Shown here piece by piece: positions 35,963-43,649 of a stretch of 64,000 bases of DNA (position 1 is the first letter of the stretch; each line of letters opens with the position of its first letter). This DNA comes from a bacterium. Lineage in GTDB: Bacteria; SZUA-182; DTGQ01. Below the pieces are notes generated by a model that saw nothing but the letters and a program-made list of their open reading frames with translations, made no database searches and was not told the origin of the DNA. The DNA lies in assembly GCA_040755755.1 (NCBI GenBank), contig JBFLZW010000030.1:1-64000 (forward strand), written 5' to 3'. The position numbers and the translations under genes were made by a program.

Positions 35963-37243
35963 CTACGCCAGGCAGTATTCTCTGGGTTCTTGCAGGGACT
36001 TGAGCGCTGAATAAATACGGCCCTTGATGCTGTCCCAGACAACCACCGGATCTTCGGTCGAATTTTTCGGGAGCTTCTCCTGGATGCACTGAAAGGCCAT
36101 CTTGCCAGCCAGGCTGTTCAACTGTTTATCCTCCATTACCTGCAATTGACTGCGGATTTGGGAGGGGAGTCCCTGGATCAGGCGCATCATCTCCGGATCA
36201 AGATGCAGATGAGGAGCAGGTTCAGGAGCGGGGGACTGCTGCAGGTATAGTTCCCGGACATTTTCTCCCGGCTCATTGGCTTTCACCTTTCCAGGCTCTC
36301 TGGCCGCCACCTGTTGCTCTTCGATTGGAGTAATATCAGCCTTGGACACAGCCTGCTGGTCCTTCTCCTGCCAGGGCTGATCCATCTCCTCCTCCGGCTG
36401 GGTTTGCCGGGTCAGGGAAGACTTTTCTCGCTCGAACATGGAGGCGACAGCGTGAACCATCTCGGCCCCGATTTGTCTGACCTGATTGGTTTCCCCTGCC
36501 TTCAGGCAAAGTTTGGCAATTTTGTTGATCAGGCGGGGAACTCCCTTTTGAGAATGGTCCCAGATGGCAGCATAGGCATCCTGAGTGAATATGTCAGGGG
36601 ATCCTCCGCAGACCTGAATGCGGTGGGTCAGGTAATCCTGAACCTCCTGGGGACTTTCCAGCCCTCGAATCCGGCAATAAACGCCGACCCGCTGGAAAAG
36701 GTTTTCCATGGTTCTGGATTCCAGACGTCTTCCCAGCTCTTTCTGTCCGGCCAGGATAAAAATGACCATATTTTGCTGATCGTCCTGCAAATTGGTCATA
36801 AGCCGTACCTGATTCAACATCTCGGTGGACATGGCATTGGCCTCATCGATAAAGATGACTGCCTTTTGGCCCTCATTGGCGCACTTGAAAAGGATAGCAT
36901 TAAACTCTTCCATGAGCTGGTCTTTATAGCGGGTAGTGACTTTTTTGTTCTGCAGTTGGCCAATGATTTCTCTCATGAGTTGCATTGGTGATAAATCCGG
37001 ATTGGTAATAAAAGCGACCCGGTATTTTTCGGCATTCAACTCGTTCAGGATAACCCGCAAACCCATTGTCTTGCCGGTCCCGATATCTCCAGTCATAACC
37101 GCCAGGCAATCGTTTCCTTCCTCAATGGCAAATAAAATTTCTGAAACGGCATCTTCGAGCGAGCTGTTTTGGCTCCAATAAAGATCTGGGTCGGGCACGT
37201 TATCAAAAGGGGCCCGTTTCATTCCCCAATATTGATAGTACAT
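35963..37243 (-). CDS. ExeA/TniB-like AAA ATPase
   Basis: The 426-residue protein begins MYYQYWGMKRAPFDNVPDP, the classic ExeA/GspA start, with ATG at 37241-37243. An AAA module follows: Walker A GDIGTGKT (about 52-59), Walker B VIFIDEANAM, sensor AGQKELGRRLESR, and an arginine-rich lid ending FQRVGVYCRIRGLE. After about residue 270 comes a 155-residue charged, Pro/Glu-rich tail with no peptidoglycan-binding domain or membrane helix. ExeA proteins help insert secretins; related TniB/MuB-like ATPases serve transposition. No secretin or transposase is adjacent. The next gene upstream is a helix-turn-helix protein, 27 bases away. Confidence 0.82.
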   Translation of the reverse strand: MYYQYWGMKRAPFDNVPDPDLYWSQNSSLEDAVSEILFAIEEGNDCLAVMTGDIGTGKTMGLRVILNELNAEKYRVAFITNPDLSPMQLMREIIGQLQNKKVTTRYKDQLMEEFNAILFKCANEGQKAVIFIDEANAMSTEMLNQVRLMTNLQDDQQNMVIFILAGQKELGRRLESRTMENLFQRVGVYCRIRGLESPQEVQDYLTHRIQVCGGSPDIFTQDAYAAIWDHSQKGVPRLINKIAKLCLKAGETNQVRQIGAEMVHAVASMFEREKSSLTRQTQPEEEMDQPWQEKDQQAVSKADITPIEEQQVAAREPGKVKANEPGENVRELYLQQSPAPEPAPHLHLDPEMMRLIQGLPSQIRSQLQVMEDKQLNSLAGKMAFQCIQEKLPKNSTEDPVVVWDSIKGRIYSALKSLQEPREYCLA

Positions 37244-37270
37244 AAACTTTCATCTCCTTTCGGTCCTTCC

Positions 37271-37699
37271 CTAGGGGGTTAGAATAACTCGCCACTGCCG
37301 ACCAATTTTTAAACCGGATAAAGTGCCCTGATGCAATTGCCGATAGAGGGTATGTTCCGAAATCCGCAGGATAGCGGATGCCTCCTTGACCGTAAGGAAC
37401 TCTTTTGGGGGTAAATCTGAATCCAGAGGCTGAATAGCAACAACCATCTTCAGCGGTCGTTCAAGACCGGAAGTAATCTCCACGGTAAATTTCCTCTTCC
37501 TTTTCTCAGGAGTAACGATTTCTTTCTCTGGGGTAATGACTTCTTCATTGATCAGGGATTCCAGAAGAGAAAGCGGCACGGGTGTTTCAGACAGCTTCGG
37601 ACCAGCCAGCTCCAGAGCAGGTTCCCGATGATCAGTTTTGATTGGAATTAAGGTTGCCTGACGTTCTTGGCGTCGACGAGCAATACTGATTTTTTCCAT
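37271..37699 (-). CDS. helix-turn-helix (excisionase-type) DNA-binding protein
   Basis: The 142-residue protein (ATG 37697-37699 with AAGGATCAGGAG upstream) has an unstructured basic N-terminus (ARRRQERQATLIP), a Lys/Glu-rich middle, and a C-terminal MerR/Xis-type winged helix: FLTVKEASAILRISEHTLY, then R-Q-L-H-Q-G-T-L-S-G-L-K-I-G-R-Q-W-R. This domain is widespread in excisionases and small regulators. It forms a two-gene unit with the ExeA-like ATPase and may recruit it to DNA or regulate it; that is inference. Confidence 0.82.
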   Translation of the reverse strand: MEKISIARRRQERQATLIPIKTDHREPALELAGPKLSETPVPLSLLESLINEEVITPEKEIVTPEKRKRKFTVEITSGLERPLKMVVAIQPLDSDLPPKEFLTVKEASAILRISEHTLYRQLHQGTLSGLKIGRQWRVILTP

Positions 37700-37953
37700 A
37701 CTCCTGATCCTTTTCTTTATCGGTGACAAATGACAGTCTTCAAATTCTCTGCCAAATTTTTCTCAAGCAAGGATGATACCATGTCGGACAGAGGTTTTTC
37801 CGGCCACTTTTTTTTCGTTACCGGTTACATTTTTGTAATAATTCGTTCCAAAGAGATTACCCTTTGGTAATCATAGATTTCAATTTTGTATTCCCGCTCC
37901 AATGGAGGTATAATAAGAGTTTGTATGCAATCTTATTACCAAACGGGATAAAA

Positions 37954-39579
37954 ATGATTGCCACCTGTGGTTCTGGCTTTGATATTATTCTTATCGGCGG
38001 GGAGCCTTATGCAGATCATCCCCTGTCCGGAATCGGTGTGGTCGCCAGGGTCCTTGAAGCCAGAGGGTATCGGGTCGGTGTCATAGGCAGACCTGACTGG
38101 AAGCGGGACAAGGACTTTTCCCGGCTGGGGCGGCCACGCCTTTTTTTCGGGCTTACCTCGGGGTCTATCGACAGTCTGCTGGCCAATTATACTCCGCTCA
38201 AGCGAGAGCGGGCCAGGGACCCTTTTGCACCCTATTGTTCAGGGATGCCCGACCGGGCGACCCTGGTTTACAGCAATAAAATCCGGCACCTGTTTCCCGG
38301 CTCCATTATTGTCATCGGCGGGGTCGAGGCCTCCCTGCGGCGTTTTGGCCACTACGATTATTGGCAGAACCGGGTCCGCCGCAGTCTCCTGCTGGACTCG
38401 CGGGCCGATATTCTCGTTTACGGGCCGGGAGAATTGCAGGCCATTGAAATTGCCCGGCGGCTGGAAGAAGGGCAGGATCTTGCAGGCATTGCCGGAACCT
38501 GTGTTATACGGTCCGAAATACCCTGCGGATTTCAGGAAATCCCTTCCTTCGAGGAAGTCTGCGATGATCCGCAGGCATTTTGCCGGGCGCAGAACCTTTT
38601 TTCCAATCAGCATAACCTGGCTCAGGCCCATGCCAACCGCTTTGTCCTTCAGTACCGGATGCCGGACTATTGTCCGCAGGATCTGGACTGGATTTATGGG
38701 CTGCCCTTCTCCCGGAAAATCCCGGCTGAGTTTCCGGAACTGGCTATGGCCCGCTTTTCGGTCGTAACCCACCGGGGATGTTTCGGCAACTGCTCTTTCT
38801 GCTCCCTGGCCCTTCACCAGGGAAACCGGATTATATCCCGCAGTGAAGAATCCATTCTGGCCGAAATCCGGCAATTGACCAGATATCCGGACTTTCAGGG
38901 ATATATCGATGATCTGGGAGGGCCGTCAGCCAATATGTACGGCATGGATTGCCCGCGCTCCTGTGAAAAAGGGAACTGCCTGTCCTGCCCGGGACTGGAC
39001 CGGAGTCACCACCGGCTGATCCGTCTCCTTCAGGAGGCCCGGCGGATTCCGGGAGTCAAAAAGGTTTTCGTGCGCAGCGGCATCCGCTATGAGCTGGCCC
39101 TGGAAAGCCCGAAATATCTTGAGGAATTGTGCCGTCATCATCTTTCCGGCTGTCTGAAGATAGCCCCGGAACACGTATCCGGCCATGTTCTGTCCCTCAT
39201 GAACAAGGATGGTGGCCGGTTTGAAGAGTTTTGCCGCCTCTTCCGGCGGATCAATGGTGCCCGGCAGCAGCACCTGAAATATTACTTTATGGTGGCCCAT
39301 CCGGGGACCGGGCGGGCGGAAAGCCGGGAGCTGGCCAATGCCCTGCGCCGGCTTGAGCAGGAAGGAAACCATCATCCGGTCGAAGGGGTCCAGATATTCA
39401 CTCCGACACCGATGACCCGCTCTACCTGCATGTATCATACCGGCCTGGATCCCGCGACAGGCAAGCCGGTCTTTGTCCCCCGCACTTTTACGGAAAAGAA
39501 AGAGCAAAAGAAAATGCTTTCATCCTCACCTGGCTGCCAGCCAAAACAGCGGGCTCACCGTCGTGCATCTTCACGGTAA
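37954..39579 (+). CDS. YgiQ-family radical SAM protein
   Basis: From the ATG at 37954 the 541-residue protein matches YgiQ: IILIGGEPYADHPLSGIGVVAR (B12-binding-like N-terminus), RPRLFFGLTSGSIDSLLANY, IIVIGGVEASLRRFGHYDYW, and the radical-SAM cysteines in RGCFGNCSFCSLA. Later blocks (APEHVSGHVLSLMNKDGG; HPGTGRAESRELANALR; QIFTPTPMTRSTCMYHTGLDP) are typical. Substrate is unknown. The usual C-terminal extension is replaced by a short basic tail (KKEQKKMLSSSPGCQPKQR), so it is shorter than E. coli YgiQ. No operon partner is evident. Confidence 0.93.
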   Translation: MIATCGSGFDIILIGGEPYADHPLSGIGVVARVLEARGYRVGVIGRPDWKRDKDFSRLGRPRLFFGLTSGSIDSLLANYTPLKRERARDPFAPYCSGMPDRATLVYSNKIRHLFPGSIIVIGGVEASLRRFGHYDYWQNRVRRSLLLDSRADILVYGPGELQAIEIARRLEEGQDLAGIAGTCVIRSEIPCGFQEIPSFEEVCDDPQAFCRAQNLFSNQHNLAQAHANRFVLQYRMPDYCPQDLDWIYGLPFSRKIPAEFPELAMARFSVVTHRGCFGNCSFCSLALHQGNRIISRSEESILAEIRQLTRYPDFQGYIDDLGGPSANMYGMDCPRSCEKGNCLSCPGLDRSHHRLIRLLQEARRIPGVKKVFVRSGIRYELALESPKYLEELCRHHLSGCLKIAPEHVSGHVLSLMNKDGGRFEEFCRLFRRINGARQQHLKYYFMVAHPGTGRAESRELANALRRLEQEGNHHPVEGVQIFTPTPMTRSTCMYHTGLDPATGKPVFVPRTFTEKKEQKKMLSSSPGCQPKQRAHRRASSR

Positions 39580-40067
39580 GGGGAGGAGAATAGTGGAGTC
39601 TGGCTTGCCAAAAATCGAGCAAACCTGCTAAAAATCGATCACTGATAAGCGGTCGAAAGCAATGCAGCCGCCTATTGTCCAGTCCGCCATGCCCGCTCTC
39701 AAAGCTTCCGGCGGTCTCATATTATTAGCTGAAAAAGGTATAAGACACCGCTGTCCCTGAGTTGCCAAAAACCGGGCAAACCTGCAAAGAATAAGTCAAT
39801 ATTAACCGTTTTTTTTGAAATTATTCTGACATTCTGATCTTACGGTGGCGGGTTCTGCCTGAATCTTGTCACTCCCAAAACCGGTCAGGTGCAAGCCCAT
39901 GCTCTCTTTATGCCTGGCAACTTCCTGTAAATAATAACCTTCTACTCAAATTGCTCATTTTTAATCATTATGGCATAAAACTTGTCAGGAGAATATACCA
40001 GGGGACCCCATAAACTGAAGCAACAAGGAAAGCAAGAGCAATGTCCACAAACAAAAAAGGAGGCAGC
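39580..40067. other. 480-base intergenic stretch upstream of amtB
   Basis: A 24-base direct repeat (TTGCCAAAAATCGAGCAAACCTGC at 39605-39628 and a copy with two to three changes at 39764-39787) is separated by 159 bases. The 3' part is AT-rich and carries a sigma-54-like promoter. No gene is seen. Confidence 0.5.
39971..39985 (+). promoter_or_regulatory. candidate sigma-54 promoter of amtB-glnK
   Basis: TGGCATAAAACTTGT has the GG of the -24 element and the TTG of the -12 element at the correct spacing (TGGCAY-N5-TTGC), with GT instead of GC at the end. amtB-glnK operons are often controlled by sigma-54 and NtrC, so the position about 85 bases before the start is sensible. No NtrC sites were confirmed. 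Confidence 0.4.
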
Positions 40068-41420
40068 ATGATTTTCCGGGAGAGATTTAAGCGGACATCA
40101 GTAGTTGCAGTACTTACCATGATTTTCGGTATACTTTGGCTCAAGCCGGCTCTTGCTGAAGAGGCGGGGGGGTATGCCAGTTCAGTTGGCGTCGATACGC
40201 TGTGGGTTATGATCGCAGCATTTCTGGTCTTCGTCATGCAGGCAGGTTTTGGAATGCTGGAAGCTGGTCTGATCAGAACCAAGAACACCTGCAATGTCCT
40301 GATGAATAATTTTCTTGATTTTTGTATGGCCTCGGTGGTTTTTTTTATCTTCGGCTATGCGATCATGTTTGGAAAGGGTAACGGCTTCATGGGCTTCAGC
40401 GGGTGGTTCATGGTCAACGCAACACATCAGGGAAATCTCCCCCTTGAGGCGGCGTGGCTGTTCCATACAGTGTTCTGCGGTGCAGCGGCAACTATCGTCG
40501 CAGGCGGCATAGCGGAACGGATGAAGTTCAAGGCCTACCTTGCCTATTCTTTTCTTATCTCGGCTACAGTCTATCCGATCATCGGCCACTGGATCTGGGG
40601 TGGAGGGTGGCTGGCCGGCCTTGGTTTTGGTGATTTTGCGGGCTCCGCGGTAGTTCATACCGTTGGAGGCGTAGCGGCTTTGGTTGGAACGGCTATTGTC
40701 GGTCCCCGCATAGGAAAGTATAATCCGGATGGTTCGGCTAACGCTATTGAAGGCCATTCCATGTCGCTTGCTTCTCTTGGTACTCTGATCCTGTGGTTCG
40801 CCTGGTTTGGGTTCAATCCTGGTTCGACATTAAGCGTAGGTGACGGCAGCTTCATGGCCAAGGTAGCCGTAAATACCAATATGGCCGCTGTAGCCGGGTC
40901 ATTAACAGCCATGTTTTTTGCCTGGCGCATCTGCGGAAAGCCTGATCTGACCATGACCATGAACGGCTGTCTGGCGGGACTGGTAGCCGTGACAGCGCCA
41001 TGTGCCTATATAGTGCCTCATGAAGCCCTGATCATCGGCATAGTTAGTGGTATCCTGGTTGTCCTGGCCACCCTCTTCCTTGATAAGATCCACATTGATG
41101 ACCCGGTTGGCGCGGTTCCGGTGCATGCAGTGAATGGTATTTGGGGAACTCTGGCTGTTGGCATTTTCGGTCATAAGGGACTTGGCGGTCTGGCCAGAGA
41201 TGGATTACTGCACGGCGGAGGCTTCACTCAGCTTGGCATACAGGCCCTGGGATCACTGGCGACCGTGGCTTTTGTAGCCGTTTCCATGTCCGTCATTTAC
41301 ATGGTTATCGGTAAACTGGTCGGTCTGAGGGTCTCAAGAGAAGACGAACTGAAAGGGCTCGATATCAGCCAGCACGGCATGGAGTCTTATGCAGGATTTC
41401 AAATATTCACTACCCGCTGA
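40068..41420 (+). CDS. amtB: ammonium transporter
   Basis: The 450-residue protein (ATG 40068, AAGGAGG five bases upstream) has a cleavable signal peptide ending PALAEEAGG, as in other Amt proteins, and eleven membrane helices. Family motifs are MQAGFGMLEAGLIR, the conserved pore region GAAATIVAGGIAERMKF, HTVGGVAALVGTAIVGPR with the first pore His, and DDPVGAVPVHAVNGIWG with the second. It conducts ammonium across the inner membrane. It lies 21 bases before glnK, whose product blocks the channel when nitrogen is plentiful. Confidence 0.97.
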   Translation: MIFRERFKRTSVVAVLTMIFGILWLKPALAEEAGGYASSVGVDTLWVMIAAFLVFVMQAGFGMLEAGLIRTKNTCNVLMNNFLDFCMASVVFFIFGYAIMFGKGNGFMGFSGWFMVNATHQGNLPLEAAWLFHTVFCGAAATIVAGGIAERMKFKAYLAYSFLISATVYPIIGHWIWGGGWLAGLGFGDFAGSAVVHTVGGVAALVGTAIVGPRIGKYNPDGSANAIEGHSMSLASLGTLILWFAWFGFNPGSTLSVGDGSFMAKVAVNTNMAAVAGSLTAMFFAWRICGKPDLTMTMNGCLAGLVAVTAPCAYIVPHEALIIGIVSGILVVLATLFLDKIHIDDPVGAVPVHAVNGIWGTLAVGIFGHKGLGGLARDGLLHGGGFTQLGIQALGSLATVAFVAVSMSVIYMVIGKLVGLRVSREDELKGLDISQHGMESYAGFQIFTTR

Positions 41421-41441
41421 CGAGAAGGGAGAATAACGGTA

Positions 41442-41783
41442 ATGAAATTAATCATTGCGATGATACAGCCTCATAAATTACCTGATGTCAAGAAGGCACT
41501 CTTTGATGCAGAGGTCCACAAGATGACTGTTACCAACGCACTCGGATGCGGGCAGCAGAAGGGATATACCGAGAACTACCGGTGCGTTATCCATGAAGTA
41601 AACCTCCTGAAAAAGGTACGGCTTGAGATTGCGGTCAACGAAAATTTCGTCCAGCGCACCGTAGATGCAATTATCAAGGGAGCAAGAACCGGCTCAATAG
41701 GTGATGGCAAGATTTTCGTTCTCGATATCCAGGAATGCATAAGGATCAGAACCGGCGAAAAAGGCGGTGCGGCTATCGGATAA
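41442..41783 (+). CDS. glnK: PII nitrogen regulatory protein
   Basis: The 113-residue protein begins [20 protein letters not shown] and has the B-loop [14 protein letters not shown] and the C-loop R-T-G-E-K-G region. The T-loop reads [23 protein letters not shown]: the uridylylated Tyr is retained, but the usual acidic/hydrophobic pattern (EIYRGAEYTVDFLPK) is changed. PII trimers sense ATP/ADP and 2-oxoglutarate and bind AmtB. Coupling with amtB is typical of GlnK. A hairpin follows the stop. Confidence 0.95.
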   Translation: MKLIIAMIQPHKLPDVKKALFDAEVHKMTVTNALGCGQQKGYTENYRCVIHEVNLLKKVRLEIAVNENFVQRTVDAIIKGARTGSIGDGKIFVLDIQECIRIRTGEKGGAAIG

Positions 41784-41817
41784 GGGAAACTCCCCTGAAA
41801 ATATTTTATCCATCTTT

Positions 41818-41839
41818 GGTGGGGCATAAGCGCCCCACC
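41818..41839. terminator. hairpin between glnK and the THUMP gene
   Basis: GGTGGGGC (41818-41825) pairs with GCCCCACC (41832-41839). It lies between convergent genes. No T-run follows, so terminator function is moderately supported. Confidence 0.5.
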
Positions 41840-41844
41840 TTCCA

Positions 41845-42426
41845 CTATTCCCAGGCAGGCCCGCCAGCCTCACGGCGAGGTGTCTCGCCGGGCTGCCAGG
41901 CATTCCTCCAGATTCCAACCGCAGTGACTGGTCCCAAGACATCGGCGATGATTTTTATGTCAGGATTTCTGAGACTGATGGACGGCTCTTGCCCATATTT
42001 TTGCACAAGGGCCTCCCAAATGGCTCCCCCTATTTCATTCTCGATCTTCGGCGTATCCTGCTCCAGCCGGTGTGCGCCCCGTTTATTCAGCCTGAAGCAA
42101 AACCTTTCATTCTCACCGATCTGCTCTGTTCCTATTCTTACCGCTGCCTCCTTTATGGGATCGAAGCTGCTTTGAACCTCGGCGAATACGGCTGTTATAT
42201 GCCCGATGAGTCTGAAACACTCCTGATTCACCCTTTTGGCAAGTTCCTGGGGATCACCCTCCGACTCGAGGGCGAATATGGCCCGAAAGCCCGTACTCCG
42301 GATGCAGGCACCCGGCACCGCTCTTTTCAGCGCAGAAATAGTCCGGCGCGTGGTGGAAAGCTCCCGGCTGGTGACGATGAGCTTTGCCTTCCCCTGGCTA
42401 AGTGCTTGGAGTGATTCGGATTCCAC
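41845..42426 (-). CDS. THUMP-domain protein (Tan1-like)
   Basis: The 193-residue protein starts at GTG with GAGAGG seven bases upstream. It contains a THUMP fold: TSRELSTTRRTISALKRAV, CIRSTGFRAIFALESEGDP, RFCFRLNKRGAHRL, and NPDIKIIADVLGPVTAVGIWR. THUMP domains bind RNA, in tRNA-modification enzymes and in Tan1, an accessory of tRNA cytidine acetylation. No catalytic domain is attached, so it is probably an RNA-binding adaptor. It is read toward glnK and shows no operon partner. Confidence 0.8.
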   Translation of the reverse strand: MESESLQALSQGKAKLIVTSRELSTTRRTISALKRAVPGACIRSTGFRAIFALESEGDPQELAKRVNQECFRLIGHITAVFAEVQSSFDPIKEAAVRIGTEQIGENERFCFRLNKRGAHRLEQDTPKIENEIGGAIWEALVQKYGQEPSISLRNPDIKIIADVLGPVTAVGIWRNAWQPGETPRREAGGPAWE

Positions 42427-42581
42427 ACTATTACCTCTCGATCTTCAGTGCTATCCATATCTCACACGGTGGCAAGATGGGGTTTTCTCATCACAAAATA
42501 CATCGGATTTTTCCCGCTCAATTCTCTGCCGGTAAATACAGGAGGCCAGGGGTGTGTCATTATTACGCAAGGGTGCCCAAT

Positions 42582-42611
42582 AAAGGCAGGGCCATTACCG
42601 GCCCTGCCTTT
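42582..42611 (-). terminator. terminator after the chagasin-like gene
   Basis: AAAGGCAGGGCC (42582-42593) and GGCCCTGCCTTT (42600-42611) form a perfect 12-bp stem over a 6-base loop. Read on the minus strand the stem ends in TTTATT. Confidence 0.8.
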
Positions 42612-42643
42612 CTCATACTGACCGTTACCTTAATAATGATGCC

Positions 42644-43507
42644 TTAATCCGCAACCGTCACTTCCACCTCATAGGTGTCCAGAGCACTACTGTTTTCTGA
42701 CTCCTTGATTTCTAATCTGATGGTAGTAGTACCCGGAGCTGCAGCCTTGAATATCCACTGCTCATGTGCGCCGGTGAATCCGAATGACGTGCTGGAACTG
42801 TATTCATATCCTGGAAAGAACTCAGCACTCTCTTTGACTGCTATCGTCTCATCGAACTTATCGGCATCAAGGTACCACCTGCATCCTGAATCAGGGTTTG
42901 ACGGCAAAATAATACTGAGGGTTTGTCCCGTATTAATACTTACATCATTTCCCTTGTCACTGTAAGATATTGATACATCTGCATCTTTGAATTGTGATTG
43001 CATCGATTCATAGGGATTGATAGATGAGGCATACCCTGATGAGAACGGCTCCCCAAATGGACCGTACGGGGAATAAGGATCAAAGGAAGAAGGCAGGGAG
43101 GTGGCATATGCCGGTTGATAACCTGTGCTATGGGGTTGTGATGGAGAATAGCCGTAGTCTGAATAATATTGACCGTAGCCCATGACATACCCGCCTAGCT
43201 GAACAGGTGATGCTGCGTATCTTGGGAGTGAATAGTATTGGCTGTTCGGTGGATAACCATAACTATAACCAGGACTGCAATAGTAAGCACCATATGGAGA
43301 GGCTGGCTGGTTATAGCAAGAACTGCCTCCGGGAAACCCACAAAAATTTACATTAATGTTGATGTTGATAGATGGCAGCGAATAATATGATTGTATATAT
43401 GGTTGTGCAGATAATATCGAATAATATGCCGGCGATGGAGTGACAAGAAAGAATAAAGAAATAACAAAAAGGCTTATAATGATAATAATCTTGCCAAAGC
43501 GTTTCAT
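42644..43507 (-). CDS. exported chagasin-like (I42) protease inhibitor with Tyr/Pro-rich arm
   Basis: The 287-residue protein has a signal peptide (1-27), a segment PSININININVNF followed by CGFPGGS, a Tyr/Ser/Pro-rich region (about 65-165), and a C-terminal domain (about 185-287) resembling chagasin: SIILPSNPDSGCRWYLD (NPxTGYxW loop), FGFTGAHEQWIFKAAAPG and RLEIKES. Chagasin-type inhibitors block C1 cysteine proteases; the GxGG loop here reads FTGAHE, so potency is uncertain. The PSININI/GFPGGS segment recurs in the neighbouring gene. The start ATG has AAGGAG upstream. The product should be surface-exposed or periplasmic. Confidence 0.78.
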   Translation of the reverse strand: MKRFGKIIIIISLFVISLFFLVTPSPAYYSILSAQPYIQSYYSLPSINININVNFCGFPGGSSCYNQPASPYGAYYCSPGYSYGYPPNSQYYSLPRYAASPVQLGGYVMGYGQYYSDYGYSPSQPHSTGYQPAYATSLPSSFDPYSPYGPFGEPFSSGYASSINPYESMQSQFKDADVSISYSDKGNDVSINTGQTLSIILPSNPDSGCRWYLDADKFDETIAVKESAEFFPGYEYSSSTSFGFTGAHEQWIFKAAAPGTTTIRLEIKESENSSALDTYEVEVTVAD

Positions 43508-43533
43508 TGCTTAATCTCCTTAAATGATCAAGG

Positions 43534-43586
43534 TATCCCCCTCCCCCCGTTATCTCCCCAGAGGGGAGATGGCGATAGGGTGAGGG
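43534..43586. repeat. dispersed hairpin repeat copy
   Basis: TATCTCCCC-AGA-GGGGAGATGGCGATAGGGTGAGGG forms a hairpin flanked by the GGGTGAGGG end shared with other copies in the window. Confidence 0.55.
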
Positions 43587-43649
43587 AACTTTCATTCAAA
43601 CCGGGAATCCCGCATAAATAAAACGGAAACTCCTCTCAGGTCGAGGTGA

